Numbered from the stretch's first letter, positions 19,264 to 29,067 are shown. The stretch is DNA of 64,000 bases from Sphaerospermopsis sp. SIO1G1 (GCA_010672785.1 JAAHFX010000005.1:124001-188000); one strand, 5' to 3'. Notes: generated from the sequence alone by a model not told the origin. Program-made: numbers and translations.

Positions 19264-20508
19264 TTATTTAGATATTGATTCAAAGCTAAGAACTCGGACA
19301 TTAGGAACTGGGACAATAAACCTACCTCCTTCCAGCAGATATCCCTTGTATTTACCAATCAAATAATCTAGAAAATTCCAAGATAAAATCAGATAATAGT
19401 CTGGTTGTTGCTCAATAGTTTTCTCATCAATAATAGGTATATGAGTTCCTGGTGTCAGACGACCAATTTTAAATTGATTCACTTCTGTGGCACATTCTAC
19501 TAATCCCGGTTGCAAATTACAGTAATTCAAAAGTGTATTACCTTTGACCGGTGCGCCTAAAGCAAAAACTCTTTTACCTTCTGCTTTCAACTGGGTAAGT
19601 AATGTCACTAAATCATCAGCATTTTGACGACAACGAGCAGCAAAATTTTGATAAGTTTCAATTTTATCAAGTCCTGCTTGAAGTTCTAACTCGATAGCTC
19701 TTTTAACATTATCGCTGGTGGGTAGTGGATGAGTTTCCAGCCCAGTATACAGAATAAATGAACCTCCATGAATGTCTGTAAATTCTACATCTAACAGTTT
19801 CATTCCGTGAGACTCAAATAGCCGCTGGAGAGGGGAGATAGCATGAATACAACTATGTTCATGGTAGAAGTGGTCAAACTGATTTTTCTCAATTAAATCT
19901 CTCAAATTCACACACTGCACCATAAACACACTATTGTTGTGCATTACCTGTTTTAAACCTTCAATGAAATCATGAAGATCTGGTAAGTGATAAAATACCG
20001 CTGTAGCTGTAATCAAATCAGGAAAAATTCCTAACTGTCTCATTGCTTTTCCTGATTCTAAATTCCAGAAAGTACGACAAACAGTTGTTCCTTGATCACG
20101 AGCTAATTCTCCAGTTCTCAAACCAGGATCAACTCCTAAAACTCTCATTCCCTGAGACTCAAAAGCTTTTAATAAGGTACCATCATTACAACCAATATCC
20201 ATTACCAAGGAATTGGTTTCTAAGCCTAATTTTTGAGTAATATTAGATGTAAGCCTCTCAAAATGTTTAACAATGGGGACGTTAACCCCTGTAATATATG
20301 GGTGATCAGTAAATAAAAATTCTTGAGATGGAAACTCTGCAATTTGCACTTGCCAGCAGTCTTCACATACCATCATAGAAATAGGAAAAAGTGGTTCTTG
20401 CTCTTTATTCTCCTCTGTAGGAAAGTTATTTCCGTTTGGTTGTAGCCCAAGATCAATAAACTCTTTCAGATTATGAGATCCACAATTCATACATTCTTTA
20501 CGCTTCAT
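19264..20508 (-). CDS. sugar C-methyltransferase-like SAM enzyme
   Basis: A 414-residue enzyme of the NovU/TylC-III type, with an N-terminal Zn-binding domain (paired Cys in CMNCGSHN and CEDCWQVQ), a central SAM domain (VMDIGCNDGTLLKAF) and a C-terminal domain. The HEHSCIHAISPL block and the following DIHGGSF are typical of this family, whose members C-methylate keto-deoxysugars. I chose ATG 20508 over the TTG at 20514 because GGAG lies at a better distance from the ATG. It suggests a branched or methylated deoxysugar in the polymer, consistent with the neighbouring epimerase. Confidence 0.88.
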   Translation of the reverse strand: MKRKECMNCGSHNLKEFIDLGLQPNGNNFPTEENKEQEPLFPISMMVCEDCWQVQIAEFPSQEFLFTDHPYITGVNVPIVKHFERLTSNITQKLGLETNSLVMDIGCNDGTLLKAFESQGMRVLGVDPGLRTGELARDQGTTVCRTFWNLESGKAMRQLGIFPDLITATAVFYHLPDLHDFIEGLKQVMHNNSVFMVQCVNLRDLIEKNQFDHFYHEHSCIHAISPLQRLFESHGMKLLDVEFTDIHGGSFILYTGLETHPLPTSDNVKRAIELELQAGLDKIETYQNFAARCRQNADDLVTLLTQLKAEGKRVFALGAPVKGNTLLNYCNLQPGLVECATEVNQFKIGRLTPGTHIPIIDEKTIEQQPDYYLILSWNFLDYLIGKYKGYLLEGGRFIVPVPNVRVLSFESISK

Positions 20509-20529
20509 TCTCAACTTACTCCATTGGAT

Positions 20530-21498
20530 TCAGAATATTTTTAGTATTAACTTAACGATATTACTAAATTTCATAAACAAAGGTATTCCTAAAATTCGAC
20601 GCAACAACATCGGTATTTTCTGTTCATTGCTGATCAAAAAATAACTATTTAACCATTTATTTGCCTCATTAATTGCTTGAGCTTGAATACTGGTTAGTTT
20701 GTTTGCTTTGGCTAATAGATACATCCCAGAGTATAAGCGAATTAAACTTTCACATTGACCTGGAGTACAAATCTTATCATTATTATTAAGATGATCTAAA
20801 TTAGCTAAAATAGCTGTATGTACTCCTTCAAACCATTTCCGAACATCTAAGTTTTGAGTACGACACTGGGGTGTTTGGGTTCTATATAATGCTCCTTGGT
20901 TTTTTCCATAGGCTACTTCACATTGATCAATTAATTTAAACCAAAAAGCGATATCTTCACCTAAATATTGATCAAGTTCTTCATTCCAGTAACAGTCATC
21001 AGCTAAAGCAGAGGACTTTATTATAGCTGTATGAATAGCCCAAGGACAAAAAGCAATGGACGAATTACGTAAAAATTCAATTGATTTTCCAATACCTGTC
21101 GGAGTTTGCAGTATTTTTTCGCTAGGATCACCATCTACAAACTCCTGCCAGTAGGAAACTACTATATCAGCTTGTGGGGTTTTCGTGGCTGTTTCTAATT
21201 GTTTTTCTATATGATCTGATTCTAATAAGTCATCAGCATCTAAAAACTGAATCCAATTACCTTGAGCTAGTTTTAATCCGTAGTTACGAGCCGCTCCTGG
21301 ACCTTTTTTAGTAGACTGAAAAAATCGCAGACGGGGATCTTGAATTTTTTGAGCTATTTCCCAACTACCATCTGTAGAACCATTATCTATAATTAGCATT
21401 TCCCAATGGGTATAAGTTTGAGTAAGAATTGACTGAATTGTCTCCTCTATATATCTAGCTTTATTATACAAAGGGACAATAATTGATATAAGTGCCAT
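20530..21498 (-). CDS. GT2-family glycosyltransferase
   Basis: A GT-A fold enzyme of 322 residues. The N-terminus carries ISIIVPLYNKARYIEETIQS, the donor-nucleotide motif LIIDNGSTDGSW and the metal-binding DxD region FLDADDLLES. A second segment EDIAFWFKLIDQ provides the general base region. It transfers a sugar from a UDP- or dTDP-type donor to the growing unit. It is the first gene of a tightly packed set running down to 14.2 kb, separated by 15 bases from the methyltransferase. Confidence 0.93.
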   Translation of the reverse strand: MALISIIVPLYNKARYIEETIQSILTQTYTHWEMLIIDNGSTDGSWEIAQKIQDPRLRFFQSTKKGPGAARNYGLKLAQGNWIQFLDADDLLESDHIEKQLETATKTPQADIVVSYWQEFVDGDPSEKILQTPTGIGKSIEFLRNSSIAFCPWAIHTAIIKSSALADDCYWNEELDQYLGEDIAFWFKLIDQCEVAYGKNQGALYRTQTPQCRTQNLDVRKWFEGVHTAILANLDHLNNNDKICTPGQCESLIRLYSGMYLLAKANKLTSIQAQAINEANKWLNSYFLISNEQKIPMLLRRILGIPLFMKFSNIVKLILKIF

Positions 21499-21648
21499 TT
21501 ACATTTCATGTATTAAGTTAATAAAGTACTTTAAAAGGCTATAATTTTAACCAATCAATCTAAAAACTATACAGTTACAAAAAAAAGTTAGTAAAAACAA
21601 TATCATGAATATTAAGCTATCTTGTATTTGGATAGTTATTTAAAAAAA

Positions 21649-21674
21649 TAGAGGCCCTGTATACAACGCCTCTA
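21649..21674. repeat. 26-bp imperfect palindrome
   Basis: The 26 bases starting TAGAGGC and ending GCCTCTA form an almost perfect palindrome: 7-bp outer arms, TGTATACA at the centre, and two mismatched pairs between. It resembles a dispersed palindromic repeat seen between genes in Nostocales and lies downstream of the RTX gene stop, so it may also act as a terminator. Confidence 0.55.
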
Positions 21675-21777
21675 CATTCTACTTTTAAATCTTTTCCAAA
21701 TTTATAATGCTTATTATTCTATTTTAAAATTTCCAGTGGTTGAAAATTTTAGATGTAAGACACTAGCAATGCCTATG

Positions 21778-23241
21778 TTACACAAAATTAAAATCAATAC
21801 TGGCTAAAGCACTTGCACTGTCCCCGTAGATAGCTATCATATCTACACCTTGAATTCGTGCAATTGCACCAATTGAACCGTTAAGAACAATTCTTGTAGA
21901 ACCTGATGCTTCTTGCAAAGTATAATCTCCTGCTGAACCTCCTAATGTAATGGTATCTGTCGTGGAGATGAAGTCACTGATGATAGCATATTGATCAGAA
22001 CCTGTATAAAAAGAACCACCTGCTGCACCAAGTACAAAGTCATCACTACCAAGTCCACCCCTTAAAAAATCAGCTTCACTACCTGCTGAACCTATTTGAG
22101 AACCTGTTAAGGAATCATCACCATCGCCACCGTCTAAAAAATCATTACCTAAACCACCAAGTAGCTGATCGCTATCACCTCCTCCGCTGAGAGTATCATC
22201 ACCCGTACCACCAGTAAGAATGTTAGCAACGCTATTTCCAACTACTTCTACACCATCATCATTGGCTGTACCATTAACACCAGCACTGAATCCGAATCCT
22301 GCTTCATTCAAGACCAACCTTTCAATATTATTGCTTAAGGTATAGTTAGCAGCATAGGAGAAAACAGTGTCAGTACCTTGTCCTGTAAATTCATTTACAA
22401 TATCATCGAACACATCTACAGTGTAACTGTCATCACCGATAAAACCGGACATAGTGTCACTACCAGTCCAACCATTGATCAAGTCATTACCAAAACCACC
22501 TGTAAGGTTGTTATTGTTGGAGTTACCCTGCATATAGTTGCGAGTACCAGCAGTAGAGTTACCTATAGCTGTTATTGCAGCACCTTCTAACATGAAGAGA
22601 TTTTCTACATTGGCAGCCATAGTATAGTTGTCAATAGAGACAGATACGATGTCAGTTCCCTCACCAGCATTCTCAGTTATAGTATCACCAACACTATCAA
22701 CAAAGTATTGGTCATTTCCAATACCACCTGTCATCCGATCATTGCCAGAACCCCCATCTAAAACATCATTACCAGCACCACCAATAAGTTGATCATTTCC
22801 TCCGTATCCTCTGATGGTGTCATTGCCGTCAAGACCATCCAGAATGTTATCACCACTTCCGCCAAAAAGAACGTTATTTAAACTGTTTCCTGTACCATTT
22901 ACATTGCTATTTCCGAGTTGTAGTTTCTCGAAATTGTCTCCTAAAGTCCAGTTAACAGGGGATAGTACGGTATCAAAACCATTACCAGCCCGTTCGACTA
23001 TCTCAGTGGAATTATCCTCGTCATCTACATGGTAAAAATCATCACCAGGACCACCGTCCATGATATCGCTTCCAGCTTGGCCAGTTAAAGTGTCATTACC
23101 AGCACCACCATACAATATATCATTACCGGCACCACCATTAACTTTGTCGTTACCTGGTGCACCATTTCCAAGGTTGATAACATCAGCTTCTTGTGTGCCA
23201 AAAAGTGTGTCGTTACCGTTAGTTCCTGGAATAGTAGCCAT
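21778..23241 (-). CDS. RTX calcium-binding protein
   Basis: A protein of 487 residues built largely from hemolysin-type nonapeptide repeats (GGxGxDxLx). Repeat blocks lie near residues 35-75, 125-180, 240-275 and 340-405, separated by segments such as NFEKLQLGNSNVNGTGNS that connect beta-rolls. Such repeats bind Ca2+ and fold on secretion through a type I system; no N-terminal signal peptide is present, as expected. No toxin, protease or lipase domain was seen. Start ATG has AAGGAGA about 10 bases upstream. It lies inside the polysaccharide island, so it could be a secreted scaffold or adhesin in the matrix. Large repeat proteins of this kind diverge quickly, so function is open. Confidence 0.93.
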   Translation of the reverse strand: MATIPGTNGNDTLFGTQEADVINLGNGAPGNDKVNGGAGNDILYGGAGNDTLTGQAGSDIMDGGPGDDFYHVDDEDNSTEIVERAGNGFDTVLSPVNWTLGDNFEKLQLGNSNVNGTGNSLNNVLFGGSGDNILDGLDGNDTIRGYGGNDQLIGGAGNDVLDGGSGNDRMTGGIGNDQYFVDSVGDTITENAGEGTDIVSVSIDNYTMAANVENLFMLEGAAITAIGNSTAGTRNYMQGNSNNNNLTGGFGNDLINGWTGSDTMSGFIGDDSYTVDVFDDIVNEFTGQGTDTVFSYAANYTLSNNIERLVLNEAGFGFSAGVNGTANDDGVEVVGNSVANILTGGTGDDTLSGGGDSDQLLGGLGNDFLDGGDGDDSLTGSQIGSAGSEADFLRGGLGSDDFVLGAAGGSFYTGSDQYAIISDFISTTDTITLGGSAGDYTLQEASGSTRIVLNGSIGAIARIQGVDMIAIYGDSASALASIDFNFV

Positions 23242-23682
23242 AAATTATGTTCTCCTTGAATAGCTTGAATAGACTTATTCCGTGCATCATTTGCTATACA
23301 CGCTACTATTTTATAACATAGTTAATATGGTCTGTCATGTGCAATGCTTAATAATGTAAGTTTTTATTAAACTTAAGTAAGTTTATTAATTTAGTTTTTT
23401 AACTTTAGATTTATATAAACTAGAGTTATATTCTTTTAATCACGTGTTCGATAGTAAAACATTAGCTATTTTTTGGAGATGTCTATTGATTAGAAAACTA
23501 ATTCGTAAAGATGAGATAGCATAAGTATTTGTAAAGTTATCAAAAGCATAGCTGCGTGCAGATAAAAAAGTAAGTTTATTTATTAGTTTTAAATGCTTTA
23601 CTTTAAATAACTTGTGTATTTAGTTGGCTTAAGTGCATCTTTTGCAACTTAGAAGGGATGGCACTAGTGATAATATTATTAA
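23242..23682. other. intergenic, AT-rich
   Basis: A 441-base stretch upstream of the RTX gene. It is AT-rich with no ORF of substance, no hairpin of note and no recognisable repeat. It separates the acyltransferase from the RTX gene and should carry the RTX promoter. Confidence 0.5.
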
Positions 23683-24357
23683 TTAAAGAATTAAAGACTT
23701 CAAATGAACACTACTTTCACAAAATTCTAGTAAGTTAGTTTCAAAAAATACCCGATTCTGTTTCATTTTTGCTTCTGGCCAATCCCACCAACGAATATCT
23801 AATAATTGATTAATAATTGCTTCAGAAAAACGTGGCCGTATAATTCGTGCTGGGTTACCAGCAATAACTTGAAATGCGGGAAACTGCTTAGTGACAATAG
23901 ATCCTGCACCTACAATACAACCATCCCCAATGGAACTTCCTGGAAGAAAAGTAACTCTATCACCGATCCAAGTAGCATTACCAATATTAACTTTTTCTCC
24001 TATTCCATGAACTGAGGTAAATCCTAACTTATTTTGAAGGGTTACTTGCATGTTGGCAAAGTTCATAGCATGGTTAGAGGTGATGACTAAGATATCCTTT
24101 CCTATAGCAGCATATTTTCCAATTACTAATTCTCCACATCCCCTGACAGAAAATGGACTATTAATTCCTGTACCCTTATTAATTCTAATATTTACTAAAT
24201 AATCTACTGATTTTTCTAAAAAAAACATCAAGTCTTTTTTATACAGCACTTGACTATCTAAATTAACAAATACATCATCTGCTAGAAAAATGTTGTAGGA
24301 ATGATGTTTGCTTTTGATCCTATGAATAATTGCATTCCAGAAAATATATAGCTTCAT
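23683..24357 (-). CDS. hexapeptide-repeat acyltransferase
   Basis: A left-handed beta-helix acyltransferase of 224 residues. Hexapeptide turns are visible at INSPFSVRGCGELVIGKYAA, IGDRVTFLPGSSIGDGCIVG and AGSIVTKQF, ending in FQVIAGNPARIIRPRF. It probably adds an acetyl or similar group to the polymer or its precursor from acyl-CoA. It is the second such enzyme in the island. The C-terminal tail of about 35 residues is Trp/Asp-rich (DIRWWDWPEAK), as in several polysaccharide acetyltransferases. Confidence 0.9.
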   Translation of the reverse strand: MKLYIFWNAIIHRIKSKHHSYNIFLADDVFVNLDSQVLYKKDLMFFLEKSVDYLVNIRINKGTGINSPFSVRGCGELVIGKYAAIGKDILVITSNHAMNFANMQVTLQNKLGFTSVHGIGEKVNIGNATWIGDRVTFLPGSSIGDGCIVGAGSIVTKQFPAFQVIAGNPARIIRPRFSEAIINQLLDIRWWDWPEAKMKQNRVFFETNLLEFCESSVHLKSLIL

Positions 24358-24414
24358 CTTACAAGTTGTCTTTTTCTTTGCGATCCTGGATATTTTTTAG
24401 ACTTACACCTAAAT

Positions 24415-25554
24415 TTATATCCAATTATCATACCCTTCAAAATTCAGCATTGCTTTTTCTAACGCGCGTTTATATGGAAGTGTAGTAGCTATTGATTTTG
24501 TTTCCAAAAAATTATTGAGTGTATTTTTATATGATTTAATATCAAACGGACTCAAATCTAGACAAAATTGCTCATCCAAACCAACTGTTTTTCCAAAATC
24601 CCTACACTTGGCATGGTAGTTTAGCATTAATAGTGGTGTTTGATTCGTATAGGCAAATATGCAGCCATGAAGTCTCATAGAGATGATGTGTGAACATCTC
24701 TTCATATCTGATAATATTCTGGTTGCATCACCATTATGTTTAAATAATTCAATTTCACAATTATTTTTATTGATATTGTTACTTAAAATTGCGTCTAAAA
24801 ATGCTTCACACGCTAAGTCATCGTTATACCAAGGATGCCGACAGAAGGAGTATAGGATAATTTTAAAATTTTTACCCAAAGCAACTTCATGTGTTGTTTC
24901 TGCAAAGTTTCTAATCCATTTTAAATCTTGTTTCCAGTTGTTTTTATTTTTTAATATATTAAATCCTAACAAAGAAATACCTATGGTAGGGGGTTTATCT
25001 AGATTTTGAGTTTCTTTTTTCTCTTTACATTCGAGTAAAATTCTAGGTAAAAGTATAGCCATATCAAAGGCTTGGGTGTAACTTATATCTAGATCAGATG
25101 CTTTTGCCCATTGGTAAGAAAAATCATCACGGAAAGATACATAATTCATTGATTTGAATACTTCCAACGTTTTCTTTTCATGTTGGGAGGAAACAAACGG
25201 GCCAGCGGATACGCCTAATGCCAGTCTAGGTGTTTTGGTATCTTTAGTTATCTTTTGTTTAAGTATTAAATCAACTTGATTTGCAGTGAATAATGTTCCA
25301 CCTGCATATATAAAAGATTTAGCAATAGATGAATAGTATTTCCTTCTTAATCTACTTAACCCTGGAATTCTAAATTGGGGATGTTGTATTAATTTAATGT
25401 TATGTTTTTTATACAAGAGTTTAGAACTATCAGCTTCCATAATAATGGAATTAGCTTGTGCGTATTTTCGCAGCCCCCAAGCCGTAACTATAGCAAAAGC
25501 ATCATCGCCTGCATTTAAGTTACCGTGCCAGCCCAAAAGATAGTAGACATTCAT
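24415..25554 (-). CDS. polysaccharide pyruvyl transferase family protein
   Basis: A 379-residue protein of the pyruvyltransferase family (CsaB/WcaK type), which adds a pyruvate ketal from phosphoenolpyruvate to a sugar. The N-terminal motif YYLLGWHGNLNAGDDAFAI is the family hallmark, and the later MRLHGCIFAYTNQTPLLML and NYHAKCRDF match the conserved His/Asp region. The start is set at ATG 25554 because AAGGTG lies upstream at good distance; the first four residues of the longer frame would need a GTG. The predicted polymer would therefore carry an acidic pyruvyl group. Confidence 0.9.
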   Translation of the reverse strand: MNVYYLLGWHGNLNAGDDAFAIVTAWGLRKYAQANSIIMEADSSKLLYKKHNIKLIQHPQFRIPGLSRLRRKYYSSIAKSFIYAGGTLFTANQVDLILKQKITKDTKTPRLALGVSAGPFVSSQHEKKTLEVFKSMNYVSFRDDFSYQWAKASDLDISYTQAFDMAILLPRILLECKEKKETQNLDKPPTIGISLLGFNILKNKNNWKQDLKWIRNFAETTHEVALGKNFKIILYSFCRHPWYNDDLACEAFLDAILSNNINKNNCEIELFKHNGDATRILSDMKRCSHIISMRLHGCIFAYTNQTPLLMLNYHAKCRDFGKTVGLDEQFCLDLSPFDIKSYKNTLNNFLETKSIATTLPYKRALEKAMLNFEGYDNWI

Positions 25555-25881
25555 GTATTTATACACCTTGATTTAGGTTATAATCTTAATATTTATGTAA
25601 ATTTAGTTTCATAGCTAACTTATGATTTATTTACTCATAATTTATAGAATCCATTTGAGATATTTTCTTAGAATATTCAGGTTTTACGAAAGTCGTTTTA
25701 ACTAACCTAAGTTCTGAAAGAGTTCAGGAAACTAAAAAATCGCCAAAGATAATTGCCAGAATAATGAAACCCAGATGGTGATTAGACTTGTAAGTTGATT
25801 AATAGATACCAAATGGGTTCTATAGTGCTATTAGAGGAGGAATTCAACACATAAGATTAACAAAATTAAGATTAAATTTAT
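25555..25881. other. intergenic, AT-rich
   Basis: 327 bases between the pyruvyltransferase gene and the upstream Wzt gene on the same strand. No ORF or strong hairpin was seen. It contains an AGAGGAGGAAT stretch on the plus strand at about 25832 that looks like a ribosome-binding site, but no convincing gene follows it. Confidence 0.45.
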
Positions 25882-27195
25882 CTAATTTTGAGCTTCATTG
25901 AGAAAATAATTCCATGTATGAGATACGGGTATCAATCCATGTTTTTGACTGAGTGCAAATCCACTTTCGTAGATATCTGTTGGTTCAATATTTAATCTGA
26001 TAGCTTGTTCTATAGTGAAATAACGTTGAATTCCTGATCTTGCCAAGCTAATATCAAAGTAGTAAGTTCCTCCTAATAAATTAAGTTTATCTATAGACAG
26101 TTCTATATATCCTTCTCCCTCTTTTAATTGATTAATATGGTAACCACTAACAGGGCTTGTGGACAGATCAAATATTTTAATTCCATTTTCTGATTGACAA
26201 CCAATTATAAAAGCGGGTGAAACAATTTTTTCTAAACAAATAAACTCTATCCTAACTTTTAGAAAATCACCCGTATGGAATTTATAAATATTATTATCAT
26301 CAGCATCTAAAACACATATTTTTGTTATTTTAAAATAATCTATTTTGATGAACTTGTGATAATCACTCCTAATATCTATATTTAGATTAAGTAGTTGTTC
26401 TGATTGGTAACGGTTATTTTGATATGCAAATAATGCTTTTTCAATATCAGTACTGTTGTCTAGAGCTAATTTACCTTTTTCTAAAAACAATCCTTTATTA
26501 CATAACTTTCTAATAGATGAGATGTTGTGGCTAACAAATAAAACTGTTCTCCCTTCCTTTCCTGATACATCTTCCATCTTCCCCAAACACTTTTTTTGAA
26601 AAGCAATATCACCTACAGCCAAGACTTCATCTACAATCAAAATCTCTGGTTCTAAATGTGCTGCTACAGCAAAAGCTAATCTCACATACATTCCCGAAGA
26701 ATAACGCTTAACAGGTGTATCCAAAAATTGTTCAATTTCAGCAAATGCTACTATCTCATCAAACTTACGTTTAATTTCAACCTTGCTCATTCCTAAAATT
26801 GCACCATTGAGGAATATATTCTCTCTCCCAGTCAATTCCATGTGAAAACCTGTACCGACTTCTAACAAGCTGGCAACTCTACCTTTAATTTTAATGCTCC
26901 CTGTGGTAGGTTCTGTAATTCTACTTAAAATTTTTAAGAGTGTTGATTTGCCTGCACCGTTGCGCCCAATAATTCCAACTCTATCACCTTGCTTAATATC
27001 AAGCGATATATCTTTTAAAGCCCAAAACTCTTCGATGTTAGGATTTTCATATTTTGCTTTGGGATTAACTAAATTGCCTAATGATTTGACTTTGTTGGAT
27101 ATTACATCACGCAGTGCAGTGTATTTCTCTTTTGACTGATGCCCAATTATATATTTTTTACCTAAGTTCTCGACTTTAATAACTATATCAGACAT
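25882..27195 (-). CDS. ABC exporter ATP-binding protein, Wzt-like
   Basis: The ATPase of a polysaccharide ABC exporter (437 residues). The N-terminal 250 residues hold Walker A (IIGRNGAGKSTLLK), the signature YSSGMYVRLAFA and Walker B (ILIVDEVLAVGD), typical of the Wzt/TagH class. The C-terminal 170 residues form a Wzt_C-type domain, which in known systems recognises the modified polymer end before export. Together with the Wzm-like permease it drives the chain across the inner membrane. Unusually, a 347-base gap separates it from the permease gene; these genes are normally adjacent. Confidence 0.95.
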   Translation of the reverse strand: MSDIVIKVENLGKKYIIGHQSKEKYTALRDVISNKVKSLGNLVNPKAKYENPNIEEFWALKDISLDIKQGDRVGIIGRNGAGKSTLLKILSRITEPTTGSIKIKGRVASLLEVGTGFHMELTGRENIFLNGAILGMSKVEIKRKFDEIVAFAEIEQFLDTPVKRYSSGMYVRLAFAVAAHLEPEILIVDEVLAVGDIAFQKKCLGKMEDVSGKEGRTVLFVSHNISSIRKLCNKGLFLEKGKLALDNSTDIEKALFAYQNNRYQSEQLLNLNIDIRSDYHKFIKIDYFKITKICVLDADDNNIYKFHTGDFLKVRIEFICLEKIVSPAFIIGCQSENGIKIFDLSTSPVSGYHINQLKEGEGYIELSIDKLNLLGGTYYFDISLARSGIQRYFTIEQAIRLNIEPTDIYESGFALSQKHGLIPVSHTWNYFLNEAQN

Positions 27196-27542
27196 TTTAT
27201 TTTATGATTAAATAATGTTTTTATTTTAAAGTTACTAAATTTAAAATTCAGTCTTGTTCAAAAATTAAATTCATAGCCTTGCATAAAATTTAGTAATACA
27301 AATAAATCTCCTATCCATCACCCCAAACGCATCTAGCTGTAAATTAGACATCATTGATGAACCAAATTTATAGTCATGATTATGTCTAAAATTTATCAAA
27401 ATATCTTCTGGAATTCCAGTGTATAGACTTAGCTAACTAGATAGTTTTACTTAATGATAACCTATTCTTATAGAGATGATTCAGACATTCGCTTCTCTCA
27501 GTGAGAACTAATTTACTTACTTATTATATAATATCAAATGAT
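27196..27542. other. intergenic, between exporter genes
   Basis: 347 AT-rich bases between the Wzm-like permease and the Wzt-like ATPase. No short gene, repeat or strong hairpin was found. A separate promoter for the ATPase gene is possible. Confidence 0.45.
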
Positions 27543-28379
27543 CTAAATTACATCAGCAAAATTTCTTTCCATCTTCCGAAAGAACCAAATACCACTAAAT
27601 AGCAATGAAAATACAATTACCAAAGATAAAATAAATCCTGGTAAATATAAATTCGATTCACTACCTAAAATTGCCCAACGAAAACCATCAATTACTCCTA
27701 CCATTGGATTTAATGAGTATATTAAGCGCCACTGTTCGGGAACAACACTACTACTAAATCCTACGGGAGAAATATACAAACCAAACTGGACAATAAATGG
27801 GACAATATAACGAAAATCTCTATATTGAACATTTAAGGAAGCAAACCATAAACCTGCTCCCATTGAAGCAGCAAAAGCAATACTAATAAATAATGGTAAA
27901 GTAAAAATTCGCCAACCAGGAACGAAGTTATACCAAATCATCAATGCTAATAAAATCATTCCCGAAATCATGAAGTCTACAAAGCTTACTACTACTGCAC
28001 TTGTTGGAACAACTAAACGAGGAAAGTAGACTTTAGAAACCAGGTTGGCATTCGTAATTAAACTATTACTACATTCAGAAAGAGAATTGGCGAAAAACTG
28101 CCAAGGTAGCATTGCTGCAAAAACAAGAATAGGATAAGGTACTCCTTCTGATGGTAGTTTTGCTAAGCGCCCAAAGACAATCGTAAATACTAACATTGTT
28201 AAAACTGGACGGATTAAAGCCCAAGCGATACCAATAGAGGTTTGTTTATAACGTACTAAAATATCTCTCCATGCTAGGAAATAAAATAACTCTCGATATT
28301 TCCATATATCTTGCCAGTATTGCTTTTCTGTTTTACCTGCTTCAATTACTAGTTCTGGCTGGGAAATATTTTTTGTCAT
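27543..28379 (-). CDS. ABC exporter permease, Wzm-like
   Basis: An ABC2-type permease of 278 residues with six membrane segments, a short cytoplasmic N-terminus (YRELFYFLAWRDILVRYKQT) and the family motif IGIAWALIRPVLTMLVFTIV. It forms the membrane channel of the polysaccharide exporter with the Wzt-like ATPase encoded next. The C-terminal loop with SLNPMVGVIDGFRWAILG is also conserved in this family. It lies 60 bases from the upstream Zn-ribbon gene. Confidence 0.94.
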   Translation of the reverse strand: MTKNISQPELVIEAGKTEKQYWQDIWKYRELFYFLAWRDILVRYKQTSIGIAWALIRPVLTMLVFTIVFGRLAKLPSEGVPYPILVFAAMLPWQFFANSLSECSNSLITNANLVSKVYFPRLVVPTSAVVVSFVDFMISGMILLALMIWYNFVPGWRIFTLPLFISIAFAASMGAGLWFASLNVQYRDFRYIVPFIVQFGLYISPVGFSSSVVPEQWRLIYSLNPMVGVIDGFRWAILGSESNLYLPGFILSLVIVFSLLFSGIWFFRKMERNFADVI

Positions 28380-28439
28380 AACTCTTTTTAACTAGCTTCA
28401 ATTGCTTGCTAGTTTTTTAGTATTCTTTTACTGGGTTAA

Positions 28440-28865
28440 TTAATTGTTAATCCAAAAATCTTTGGTGTTATTACCACCAACTACTTGAGCTTGCCTAAAT
28501 GTAAACTCACTCACAGTAGGGTTTCTGTGAGGATTAATTACACCTGTTGCTTGTTGCCACAGTTCTGCTGGTGCTAATGATAATTCATATACAGATTCAC
28601 GTTTACGAACGTGATACCATTTAGTTTCTTGGCAATGTTGACACCAGAATGCCTCTAGCCATTCACCTTCTAAGGGAACTGCTGTTTTAGCTGCAACTAA
28701 AATTAAGGCTTCTCGTCTTCTGATTCCTCTTTGTTGCAGTTGACCTGCTTGTTCAGCAAATAAGTTATATTTTTGGCTCATGCTGTCCATATAACAGCCA
28801 TGAACTGGACAATACATGGCTCTACGCTTAGAACGTTTCCGATTTCGGTCACACCTTCTCTGCAC
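28440..28865 (-). CDS. small Zn-ribbon-like protein, function unknown
   Basis: A 141-residue protein with a GTG start. AGGAGG lies 5 bases upstream of the GTG, a strong ribosome-binding site that fixes this start. The first 18 residues are very basic (RNRKRSKRR). Cysteines fall in two groups, C19/C24 (MYCPVHGC) and C75/C78 (WCQHC), suggesting one zinc site. The segment between is Gln/Arg-rich. I recognise the general type as a conserved cyanobacterial hypothetical but cannot name a function. It sits between a glycosyltransferase and the exporter permease, reading with them. Confidence 0.8.
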   Translation of the reverse strand: MQRRCDRNRKRSKRRAMYCPVHGCYMDSMSQKYNLFAEQAGQLQQRGIRRREALILVAAKTAVPLEGEWLEAFWCQHCQETKWYHVRKRESVYELSLAPAELWQQATGVINPHRNPTVSEFTFRQAQVVGGNNTKDFWINN

Positions 28866-29067
28866 TTCGGCCTCCTAGTTACTTTGATACAACTAATATC
28901 AACAGAAGGTTGCGGTGGAGGGACTGAGATCAAATAGACCATCTAAGCCCTGCTCCCAATTTGGAGTTTCAATAATTCAATTTGTTATAGTGGGTACTTT
29001 TAAGGTTTGTAAACTAACTGTCGATTATATCATAATCATATGTAGTTTACTCGTGTTTCTGGAATAC

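Noticed and set aside
24683..25009. 108-residue plus-strand frame
   Set aside because: Antisense to the pyruvyltransferase gene, without a ribosome-binding site or family likeness.
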